Origin: an uncultured Collinsella sp.
GTDB lineage: Bacteria > Actinomycetota > Coriobacteriia > Coriobacteriales > Coriobacteriaceae
Assembly (NCBI GenBank): GCA_900752215.1
Contig: CAADUO010000011.1
Coordinates: forward strand, 1-64,000
Reading direction: 5' to 3'
Length of the DNA: 64,000 nt
In this document: piece by piece, positions 33,836-41,160 of the stretch
Position numbering within the stretch: position 1 is the stretch's first letter
How the letters are laid out: each line of letters starts with the position of its first letter
Notes under the pieces: model-generated
Databases searched by the model: none
What the model saw: only the letters and a program-made list of their open reading frames with translations
Told to the model about the DNA's origin: nothing
Position numbers and translations under genes: made by a program

Positions 33836-35185
33836 CTAGGCGGTGGCGCGGCCTAGCCAGTTGCCGCTGTGGTGGTAGACGGTGAACATGGTTGCGGTGA
33901 TGAGCCAGGTTACGGGGTAGACCAGCAGTAGATGCTCAAGCGACGGATCGAAGGGCATGATTGCAAACACCCAGATCACCCTCAAGACAACGGTGCCAAA
34001 GATGGTGAGCATCATAGGCTGCAAGCTCACGCCGGCGCCGCGAATGGAGCCCGACGCGTTTTCGATAATCGAGAAGATCGCGTAAAACGGCGCGATGAAA
34101 TGAAGAATCGTCGTGGTGTACGCCGAAATCGAAGCATCGTCGACAAACAGACGCGACAACGGACCCGAGAACACCAGCAGCACGGCAGACAGGCCACCAA
34201 TGAGCATAAACGACAGCACGAGCGACGTATGGTAGCCCTTGCGCATGCGCTCGTAGTTGCGCGCGCCAAAGTTCTGCGCCGAGAACGTAGTGATCGATAC
34301 GCCGAGCGCCTCGGTCACCATCCAGATAATGCCATCCAGGCGCCCAGATAGACCCCAAGCAGTCGTGACATCGGCGCCAAACGAATTAACCGACACCTGG
34401 ATCAGCACGTTCGAGATCGAATAGGCAGCCGATTGAAAACCGAGTGGCAGACCACACGAGATCATACTCTTGCAAATACCGCGATCGATACCGAACTTAG
34501 ACAGCGAAAGACGCCATGCACCCGGAGCGCGCATCATGCGCAACACGATCATCGTTGCATTGGAGCAAATGGTCAGCGCCACTGCGATGCCGCAGCCCAG
34601 CGCCTCCATATGCAACACAGCGACAAAGATGATATCCAGCACCACGTTAACAAGGCAGCCAGAGGCAATGATCACGGCGGGCCCGCGCGTGTCGCCCACG
34701 GCACGCAGCAGTGCGGTTCCCATATTCAGCAGCAGCGCCGCAACCATCGCGGCAAAATAACAGCGAGCATAGGCCACACCCTCGGCCAATAGTTCATGCG
34801 GCGTGTTCATAAGCACCAGCATAGGCTCAACGAACACTATGCCAAGAATCGAGAAAGCGATACCGCCCACCAGCGCGAGCGTCATGGCTGTATGGACCGA
34901 ACGACTCAGTCGCTCATCATCGTGCTGGCCAAAATACTGACCGGTAATGACCGCGCAGCCGGCGCCGACGCCAACGCAAAAGCCAATGCAGAGCTCGGTG
35001 AGCACCATCGTGGCTTGAATGCCACCCAGCGCGAGCTTGCCGCCAAACTGGCCAACGATATACGTACCGATAAGCGTGTAGGCCTGCTGAAAAAACGAAC
35101 TAAAAAAGATGGGAACGCACAGCGACAGCAGCTGTTGCCAAATGACACCCTGCGTTACATCGATAGCCGTAGATTTCTTAGCCAC
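33836..35185 (-). CDS. MATE-family multidrug/toxin exporter
   Basis: A 449-residue membrane protein with twelve predicted helices in two homologous halves, typical of MATE transporters that export cationic drugs or metabolites by sodium or proton antiport. QQLLSLCVPIFFSSFFQQ at the N terminus, GGIQATMVLTELCIGF, and ALLRAVGDTRGP followed by ENASGSIRGAG in the second half fit the family. The GTG at 35185 is preceded by GGGAGGGC. The substrate cannot be told. Confidence 0.9.
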   Translation of the reverse strand: MAKKSTAIDVTQGVIWQQLLSLCVPIFFSSFFQQAYTLIGTYIVGQFGGKLALGGIQATMVLTELCIGFCVGVGAGCAVITGQYFGQHDDERLSRSVHTAMTLALVGGIAFSILGIVFVEPMLVLMNTPHELLAEGVAYARCYFAAMVAALLLNMGTALLRAVGDTRGPAVIIASGCLVNVVLDIIFVAVLHMEALGCGIAVALTICSNATMIVLRMMRAPGAWRLSLSKFGIDRGICKSMISCGLPLGFQSAAYSISNVLIQVSVNSFGADVTTAWGLSGRLDGIIWMVTEALGVSITTFSAQNFGARNYERMRKGYHTSLVLSFMLIGGLSAVLLVFSGPLSRLFVDDASISAYTTTILHFIAPFYAIFSIIENASGSIRGAGVSLQPMMLTIFGTVVLRVIWVFAIMPFDPSLEHLLLVYPVTWLITATMFTVYHHSGNWLGRATA

Positions 35186-35214
35186 ACGCCCTCCCCGCCA
35201 GCATACGTCAAACA

Positions 35215-35243
35215 ACATAACGGCAATTTAAGACCAAAGCCAA
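35215..35243 (-). promoter_or_regulatory. Possible promoter of the MATE gene
   Basis: On the minus strand TTGGCT (35238-35243) and TTATGT (35215-35220) are separated by 17 bases, about 30 bases upstream of the GTG start. The -10 is only a fair match. Confidence 0.4.
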
Positions 35244-35309
35244 TACTAGCTTAGCACCGACTGGCGGCGACCGAAACACCCCGAATTAGAGCGCGGTGCG
35301 GAAAACTGC

Positions 35310-36224
35310 CTAGTGATACAAACCCGGCTGGTAGTGATACTCATTGCTCACGTGCGGGCACAGCTGCCAAAAGGCGACGGCGCTCGCCGCGGCCACGTTA
35401 AGCGAATCGACCCCGTGCGCCATCGGAATGCGCACCGCGTGGTCACAGCCGGCAATGGTCTTGGCGCCCAAGCCGGCACCCTCGGTACCCATAAAGATTG
35501 CCAAGCGGTCAATCTCCTGCAGCACGGGATCGTCCAGCGATACGGAATCGTCCGTCAACGCCATAGCGGCACACGAAAAACCGGCATCGTGCAACGCGCT
35601 CAGGCCATCATGCGGCCACACACGAGCCTCGCTGCCAATGCGCGTCCACGGCACCTGAAACACGGTGCCCATGCTCACGCGGGCCGAGCGACGGTACAGC
35701 GGGTCGCAGCACGTCGCGCTGACCAAAATACCGTCAACGTTCAATGCGGCAGCCGAGCGGAAAATCGCGCCAACATTGGTGTGATCGACAATACCCTCAA
35801 GCACGCACACGCGCACCGGACGATCCCCCGCCGCCTCGACGACGCCGCCCAAGAACTCATCAACCGGAATCTGACGCGGGCGACGGAACGCCGCCAGCGC
35901 GCCGCGCGTCACGTTAAAGCCCGTCAACTGCTCCATGAGCTCCATGGAGGCCACGAACACGGGAACCGGACCCGCTCCCTCGCGCACGACAAGCTGGTCA
36001 AACAGCGGCATCATCTGGTCGAGCCAGCGCTCGCCCAGAAGAAAGCTCACCGGCTCATATCCGGCGCGCACGGCACGCTCGATGACCTTGGCGCTCTCCG
36101 CAATAAAGATGCCCTTTTGCGGCTCCAGCACGCAGCGAAGCTCACGCTCGGTCAGTCGCACGTAGGCATCGAGCCGCTCGTCCTCGAGCGAATCAATTCG
36201 CAGAACCTCAACGGCATCAGTCAT
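35310..36224 (-). CDS. SpoU/TrmH-family RNA methyltransferase
   Basis: A 304-residue SAM-dependent 2'-O-ribose methyltransferase with the trefoil-knot SPOUT fold. Motif 1 is HTNVGAIFRSAAAL, motif 2 FMGTEGAGLG, motif 3 IPMAHGVDSLNVAAASAVA. The N-terminal 110 residues include a substrate-binding L30e-like part (GIFIAESAKVIERAV). The RNA target, tRNA or 23S rRNA, is not known. ATG at 36224 was chosen; ATG at 36257 would add 11 Cys-rich residues and neither has a good binding site. Confidence 0.88.
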   Translation of the reverse strand: MTDAVEVLRIDSLEDERLDAYVRLTERELRCVLEPQKGIFIAESAKVIERAVRAGYEPVSFLLGERWLDQMMPLFDQLVVREGAGPVPVFVASMELMEQLTGFNVTRGALAAFRRPRQIPVDEFLGGVVEAAGDRPVRVCVLEGIVDHTNVGAIFRSAAALNVDGILVSATCCDPLYRRSARVSMGTVFQVPWTRIGSEARVWPHDGLSALHDAGFSCAAMALTDDSVSLDDPVLQEIDRLAIFMGTEGAGLGAKTIAGCDHAVRIPMAHGVDSLNVAAASAVAFWQLCPHVSNEYHYQPGLYH

Positions 36225-36333
36225 AGCAGCCAGCCCGCACCCTTCTTTACAGCACATCTATACCAAACGAGGCGACGCTAAGCGCCGCCCCATGCATTCA
36301 ATCAACCCGATGATACCGTTCACGCCAGACGAT

Positions 36334-36852
36334 TTACGCCTCGATGCGACGATACGTCACGAACTCATAATCGACGCCCTCGTCACCCTCACCGGCGGCA
36401 ATCGTCGCGACCCCGCTACGCTGCGCAATCTCCCACGCGGGATCGGCGTCCAAGTCGGGAAAGTACGTGTCCACGGGATGGACGCAGTGGTTATGAGTGA
36501 CCTCGGCCTCCACGCAGTACGGCAAAAACTGCCGATAGACATCGCCGCCACCGATCACCCAGGCAACGAGCTCATCGGCAACCGCAGAGAGCGCTTCGTC
36601 AACGCTATGCACCACGTCGACGCCCTCGTGGGTAAAGCCCATATCGCGCGTAAGCACGATATTGCGGCGATTCTTGAGAGGACGCCCGCCGGGAAAACTC
36701 AGCAGCGTCTTGCGTCCCATGATAACCGGGCAGCCCTTGGTGTAGGCCACAAAATGGCGCATATCGGCGCGATTGGACACCACCATGTCGCCCTCGCACC
36801 CAATGCCCCAATCGTCACACACGGCGACGATAGCAGATAGCTTACACGTCAT
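36334..36852 (-). CDS. folA: Dihydrofolate reductase
   Basis: Reduces dihydrofolate to tetrahydrofolate with NADPH, regenerating the cofactor consumed by the upstream thyA product. The 172-residue protein has IVAVCDDWGIGCEG, the acidic residue in NRADMRHF, PVIMGRKTLLSFPGGRPL, and WVIGGGDVYRQFLP. The usual LPW before the acid is changed to VVS, as can occur in divergent DHFRs. ATG at 36852 follows AGGTGGT and is nine bases past the thyA stop, so thyA-folA form an operon. Confidence 0.92.
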   Translation of the reverse strand: MTCKLSAIVAVCDDWGIGCEGDMVVSNRADMRHFVAYTKGCPVIMGRKTLLSFPGGRPLKNRRNIVLTRDMGFTHEGVDVVHSVDEALSAVADELVAWVIGGGDVYRQFLPYCVEAEVTHNHCVHPVDTYFPDLDADPAWEIAQRSGVATIAAGEGDEGVDYEFVTYRRIEA

Positions 36853-36861
36853 GAGCACCAC

Positions 36862-37710
36862 CTACACCGCAATGGGAATGTTCTTGACCTGCGGGCCGTG
36901 CTCATAGCCCTCGACGATCAGGTCATCGGTCGTAAACGCATAGAAGTCATGCACATCGGGGTTGAGCGTTACCTTGGGTGCCGCAAACTGCGGACGCTCG
37001 ATAAGCTCGCGGACGATATCGACATGACGATCATAGATATGGGCGTCGGCGATCACGTGCAGCAGCTCACCGGGAATCATATCGACCGACTGCGCGACCA
37101 TCATCAGCAAAATGGCGTACTGGCACACGTTCCAGTTGTTCGCGGCCAAAATGTCCTGGCTGCGCTGGTTGAGAATCATGTTGAGCGTCGGCTTGTCGTC
37201 CTGAGGACGCTGCGTCACGTTATAGGTCACGCTATAGGCGCATGGATAAAGGTGCATCTCGGAAAGGTCGCTAAACACGTACGTATTGGTCATAATGCGG
37301 CGACTATACGGCGTGTGCTTAAGGTCGTACAGTACACGGTCAATCTGGTCGAAGTCGCCCTCGGCGTAATGGCTCTTCTGACCAATCTGATAGCCGTAGG
37401 CTTTACCGATGGAACCGGTCTCATCGGCCCACTCATCCCAGATATGGCTGTTGAGGTCATGCACGTTATTGGACTTCTTTTGATAGATCCACAGAATCTC
37501 GTCCATGGCAGACTTAAGCGCCGTACGACGCAGGGTGAGCGCGGGGAACTCCTCGCGCAGATCATAGCGCGCCGTGACACCAAAGTTTTTAATGGTATAG
37601 GCAGGGGTGCCGTCCTCCCACACCGGGCGGACCTTTTGGCCCTCGGTGGTGGTGCCATGGTCCAAGATATCGCGGCACATGGTTACAAACTGTTGATCAG
37701 CTTTGCTCAT
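36862..37710 (-). CDS. thyA: Thymidylate synthase (ThyA)
   Basis: Methylates dUMP to dTMP using methylene-tetrahydrofolate. The 282-residue protein has the catalytic Cys157 in MHLYPCAYSVTYNV, the double arginine TPYSRRIM, QRSQDILAANNWNVCQYA and the final DAHIYDRHVDIV. The catalytic context YPCAYS rather than PPCH, and the length, resemble Bacillus ThyA (phage phi3T type) more than E. coli ThyA. The ATG at 37710 has an AGGAGGGT site. A TACAAT at 37745-37750 on the minus strand could be its -10. Confidence 0.95.
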   Translation of the reverse strand: MSKADQQFVTMCRDILDHGTTTEGQKVRPVWEDGTPAYTIKNFGVTARYDLREEFPALTLRRTALKSAMDEILWIYQKKSNNVHDLNSHIWDEWADETGSIGKAYGYQIGQKSHYAEGDFDQIDRVLYDLKHTPYSRRIMTNTYVFSDLSEMHLYPCAYSVTYNVTQRPQDDKPTLNMILNQRSQDILAANNWNVCQYAILLMMVAQSVDMIPGELLHVIADAHIYDRHVDIVRELIERPQFAAPKVTLNPDVHDFYAFTTDDLIVEGYEHGPQVKNIPIAV

Positions 37711-37797
37711 TGACCCTCCTGTCAGTCGCCTACAAGCGAGATTCATTGTAGCCCAGGCGCACGCGGCCCCACAGCCCAAACATAAGCCCTCATTTTC

Positions 37798-37862
37798 TGA
37801 CATATGCCAGAAATTCATTGCGCAAATCCGCACGTTCGCTATTCTATTGTTGACATATGTCA
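37798..37862 (+). promoter_or_regulatory. Promoter with paired operator palindromes of the DUF134-NifX gene
   Basis: Two near-identical palindromes, TGACATATGCCA (37798-37809) and TGACATATGTCA (37851-37862), lie 53 bases apart. Between them TTGCGC (37818-37823) and TATTCT (37840-37845), 16 bases apart, form a plausible promoter. The second palindrome would sit near the transcript start, suiting repression, perhaps by the DUF134 domain itself or by a redox or metal regulator. Confidence 0.6.
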
Positions 37863-37876
37863 GATAAGGAGTGCGC

Positions 37877-38641
37877 ATGGCAGGAAGACGCGAGAAACTG
37901 CGCCGCGTCGGGATCATCCCCGAATATCGCGGTTTTACCCCCGATGGCCTGGCGAGCGGCGATGCCATCGATATGACAGTCGACGAGCTCGAGGTGCTGC
38001 GCCTGTGCGACTTGGAAGGCCTTAACCAAGAGGCAGTCGCCCAGCACATGGGCATTGCCCGCGCCACGGTGACGGCAATCTGCAGCCGCGCGCATCGCAA
38101 GGTGGCCGATGCGCTGGTCAACGGACGGGCGCTCGTTATCGAGGGCGGCAATATCGCATACTCCCCCATCACCACGACAACGGCCGCATGGCCAGCAAAG
38201 GAGGTCGACACCATGAGGGTGGCAACGACGTACGACAACGGCAACATCTTTATGCACTTTGGCCGCAGCGAGCAGTTCAAGATCTACGACATCCAGGATG
38301 GCAAGGTGCTCAACGAGCAGGTCGTAGGCACCGGCGGCACCGGCCACGGCGCCTTGGCGGGCCTGCTTGCCAAAGGTGGCGTTGACACGCTCATTTGCGG
38401 CGGTATCGGCGGCGGCGCTATCAACGCGCTTGCCCAAGCCGGCATCACGGTCTATGCGGGCGCCCAGGGCAGCTGCGATGCCTGCGTCGAGGCCCTCATT
38501 GCCGGCACGCTCGCGCAGACCGGCGAGGCCACCTGCGATTGCCATGGCCACGACCACGAGCACATCCATGAGCACGGCGGATCCTGCGGTTGCCACGGCC
38601 ATCACGAGAACGAGGGTCACGAGGGCTGCAGCTGCCACTAA
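37877..38641 (+). CDS. DUF134 DNA-binding domain fused to NifX/NifB-like domain with His/Cys-rich tail
   Basis: A 254-residue fusion. Residues 1-95 are a DUF134 domain with a sigma-region-4-like helix-turn-helix (LEGLNQEAVAQHMGIARATV). Residues 113-218 match the dinitrogenase iron-molybdenum cofactor family (MRVATTYDNGNIFMHFGRS, GVDTLICGGIGGGAINAL). Residues 220-254 hold 11 His and 6 Cys and look like a metal-binding tail. No nitrogenase genes are present, so a metal- or cluster-responsive regulator is more likely than cofactor synthesis. ATG at 37877 follows AAGGAG. A strong internal start lies at codon 113. Confidence 0.82.
   Translation: MAGRREKLRRVGIIPEYRGFTPDGLASGDAIDMTVDELEVLRLCDLEGLNQEAVAQHMGIARATVTAICSRAHRKVADALVNGRALVIEGGNIAYSPITTTTAAWPAKEVDTMRVATTYDNGNIFMHFGRSEQFKIYDIQDGKVLNEQVVGTGGTGHGALAGLLAKGGVDTLICGGIGGGAINALAQAGITVYAGAQGSCDACVEALIAGTLAQTGEATCDCHGHDHEHIHEHGGSCGCHGHHENEGHEGCSCH
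38197..38215 (+). promoter_or_regulatory. Internal ribosome binding site and start for a stand-alone NifX domain
   Basis: AAAGGAGGT (38197-38205) lies seven bases before an in-frame ATG (38213-38215), exactly at the junction of the DUF134 and NifX-like domains. This near-perfect Shine-Dalgarno could yield a 142-residue NifX-like protein beside the full-length fusion, or mark the start of a once separate gene. Confidence 0.6.
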
Positions 38642-38699
38642 CAGCAGGCAATCGATGCCATCACGCGTCTGCTCACACAACATATAACGCACCAACGAC

Positions 38700-38733
38700 G
38701 AAGGCCGCCTGGAATACCATCCAGGCGGCCTTC
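38700..38733. terminator. Strong hairpin between converging genes
   Basis: GAAGGCCGCCTGGA (38700-38713) pairs perfectly with 38720-38733 across a six-base loop. It lies between the converging DUF134-NifX gene and ffh. Neither strand has a U-run after the stem, so termination is less certain than for other hairpins here. Confidence 0.55.
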
Positions 38734-38756
38734 GCCATACACGACTCTACCAGTCG

Positions 38757-40232
38757 TTACTTCTTATTGCGCATCTGCGCTTCCATCTGGCGCAGCAGAT
38801 CCATATCGGACTTAGGACCGCCCGTCCCAAGTCCGCCCATGCCGCCCAGGCCCATGGCATCCAGACCGGGAATATTGGGCATGCGCATCTTTTTGCCCTT
38901 CTTACCCTTCTTGCCCTTCTTGCCGCCGGCCTGCGCCTGATTGGCCATCGAGCGCATGCGGCCCATCATCTTATTCATCTCGCCCCACTGCTTCATAAGG
39001 CTATTGACCTCAGTGGGGGTCACGCCGGCGCCCTTGGCAATGCGGGCGCGGCGCTGGCCGTTGATGATGGAGGGACGCAGACGCTCCTCCTTGGTCATCG
39101 ACATGATGATGGCCTCGTTCTTGTCGAAGATGCCCTCGTCCAGGTTGCCGCCCATCTGGTTGAGCGCGCGCTGGCCACCGGGAAGCATGCCCAAGATGCC
39201 CTTCATGCCGCCCATCTTCTTGACGGCCTTCATCTGGTCGAGCATGTCGTTCATGGTAAAGCCCTCGCGCAGCATGCGCTCGGCGGCCTCGAGCTGCTCT
39301 GCGTCGGCCGCCTCCTGGGCCTTCTCGATGATGCCGACAACATCGCCCATGCCCAAGATTCGCTTGGCCATACGATCGGGATAGAACGGCTCAAGCGAAT
39401 CGGGTTTCTCGCCCATGCTCACGAACTTGATGGGCTTGCCGGTCACCTGGCGCACCGAAAGCGCGCCACCGCCACGGGCATCGCCGTCGAGCTTGGAGAT
39501 GATCACGCCGTCAAAGTCGGTACGCTCGGCAAAGGTCGAGACGACGTTGACGATATCCTGGCCGGTCATGGCATCGACGACCATCAGCACCTGATCGGGC
39601 TTGACGGCCTTCTTGATGTCCACGGCCTCCTGCATCATCTGCTCGTCGATCTGCAAACGACCGGCGGTATCGACGATGACCACGTCACGCAGGTGGTCAA
39701 CGGCCTCCTGGATGGCGCCCTTGGCGATGTCAACCGGGTGCTCGCCATCGCCACGGAAGACCGGCACGCCGATCTCTCCGCCAAGCGTGGCCAGCTGGTC
39801 GGCAGCGGCGGGACGGTAGACGTCGCACGCGGCGAGCAGCGGCGAGCGGCCCTGCTTCTTGAGCAGGTAGGCCAGCTTTACGGCCGCCGTGGTCTTACCG
39901 GAGCCCTGCAGGCCCACGAGCATGATGACATTGGGAATGCGGTTACTAAAGACGAGCTTGCTCTCTGTGGAGCCGAGCATCTCGGTGAGCTCGTCGAGCA
40001 CGATCTTGACGACGTTTTGCGCTGGCGACAGCGACTCCATGACCTCGGCGGTCATGCAGCGGTCCTTGGTCTTGGCGACGAACTCCTTGACGACCTTGAA
40101 GTTGACGTCGGCCTCGAGCAGCGCCATGCGAATGTCGCGCATGGCCGAGGTGATATCGGCCTCGGTCAGCTTACCCTTGCCGCGCAAGCGGTCAAATGTG
40201 TCGTTGAGGCGATCGCTCAGGGAATCAAACAC
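38757..40232 (-). CDS. ffh: Signal recognition particle GTPase Ffh
   Basis: Binds signal sequences and 4.5S RNA and targets ribosomes to the membrane through FtsY. The 491-residue protein has the N domain (1-90), the G domain with GLQGSGKTTAAVKLA, DVYRPAAADQL, DTAGRLQIDE and TKLDGDARGG-like SKLDGDARGG, and a Met-rich M domain (about 310-490). A Gly/Lys-rich insert (GGKKGKKGKKGKK) precedes a Gly/Met-rich end. The start is a GTG with TAAGGAG. ftsY lies 10 bases upstream. Confidence 0.97.
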   Translation of the reverse strand: MFDSLSDRLNDTFDRLRGKGKLTEADITSAMRDIRMALLEADVNFKVVKEFVAKTKDRCMTAEVMESLSPAQNVVKIVLDELTEMLGSTESKLVFSNRIPNVIMLVGLQGSGKTTAAVKLAYLLKKQGRSPLLAACDVYRPAAADQLATLGGEIGVPVFRGDGEHPVDIAKGAIQEAVDHLRDVVIVDTAGRLQIDEQMMQEAVDIKKAVKPDQVLMVVDAMTGQDIVNVVSTFAERTDFDGVIISKLDGDARGGGALSVRQVTGKPIKFVSMGEKPDSLEPFYPDRMAKRILGMGDVVGIIEKAQEAADAEQLEAAERMLREGFTMNDMLDQMKAVKKMGGMKGILGMLPGGQRALNQMGGNLDEGIFDKNEAIIMSMTKEERLRPSIINGQRRARIAKGAGVTPTEVNSLMKQWGEMNKMMGRMRSMANQAQAGGKKGKKGKKGKKMRMPNIPGLDAMGLGGMGGLGTGGPKSDMDLLRQMEAQMRNKK

Positions 40233-40242
40233 TGGTTACTCC

Positions 40243-41160
40243 TTAGTTGGACTCGCCCACCAGGGCGCGGCAGAAATCTTTGGCGTTAAACTCCTGCAGG
40301 TCATCGACCTGCTCGCCCACGCCGATGCGCAGGATCGGGAGCTTGAGCTTCTCGGCGACAGCCATGGCGATACCACCCTTAGCCGTGCCGTCGAGCTTAG
40401 TCATGATAATACCGTCCAGGCCCAGAGCCTCGTTAAACTCGAGCGCCTGGTTCAGACCGTTCTGACCAGTGGCGGCATCGATCACGAGCACGACTGAGAC
40501 GGGCATGGGGCCGGCGGCCATATTGGCGGCGCGCTTACGCGTCACGTTAACCACCTTGGCAAGCTCGCGCATGAGCTCGGGGCTCGTGTGCAGACGACCG
40601 GCAGTGTCGATAAGCACCAGGTCACTGCCGCGCTTGTCGGCCTCGTCGAGCACGTCGTAGCAAACACTTGCCGGGTCGGAGCCGCGATCGCGCTTGATGA
40701 CGGGGACGCCAGCGCGCTGGCCCCACACATCGAGCTGCTCGATGGCGGCGGCGCGGAACGTATCGGCAGAGCCGATCACGACATTCTTGCCGCGGGCGGC
40801 CATGGCGCTCGCGATCTTACCGACCGTAGTGGTCTTGCCGGCACCGTTAATGCCCACAAACAGCACGCAGCTCGGCGTATCGGAGAACGGATCGCGCTCG
40901 ATGGGCACAAAGTGCTGCTCAAGCTGCTCGGCCAGGGCGCGACGGAGTTGCGGGGCGGTCTTGAGGTTCTTCTTGGCCGCGGCATCGCGCAGGTCATCGG
41001 AGACCTTGATGGCGACCTCGGCGCCCATGTCACCCATGACGAGGGTGTCCTCCAGGTCCTCCCAAAAATCCTCGTCGACCTCGCCGCCAAAGTAAAAGAC
41101 CTCGTTGAGGGCCTCGCGGCTGCGCTCAAGTCCGCGCGAGAGAGCGTCAAAGAATCCCAT
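40243..41160 (-). CDS. ftsY: Signal recognition particle receptor FtsY
   Basis: The membrane-associated GTPase receptor for Ffh. The 305-residue protein is only the NG core, without the long acidic A domain of E. coli FtsY. G motifs: GINGAGKTTTVGKIA, DTFRAAAIEQL, DTAGRLHTSPELM, TKLDGTAKGG. It overlaps the smc stop by one base (TAATG). Genes smc-ftsY-ffh form the usual Gram-positive order. Confidence 0.96.
   Translation of the reverse strand: MGFFDALSRGLERSREALNEVFYFGGEVDEDFWEDLEDTLVMGDMGAEVAIKVSDDLRDAAAKKNLKTAPQLRRALAEQLEQHFVPIERDPFSDTPSCVLFVGINGAGKTTTVGKIASAMAARGKNVVIGSADTFRAAAIEQLDVWGQRAGVPVIKRDRGSDPASVCYDVLDEADKRGSDLVLIDTAGRLHTSPELMRELAKVVNVTRKRAANMAAGPMPVSVVLVIDAATGQNGLNQALEFNEALGLDGIIMTKLDGTAKGGIAMAVAEKLKLPILRIGVGEQVDDLQEFNAKDFCRALVGESN

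Noticed and set aside
37850..37855. TTGACA as a -35 for the DUF134-NifX gene
   Set aside because: A -10 would fall on the ribosome binding site; it is better read as part of the operator palindrome.
38700..38733. Textbook Rho-independent terminator
   Set aside because: The stem is perfect, but neither strand has a U-run, so it is listed only as a strong hairpin.
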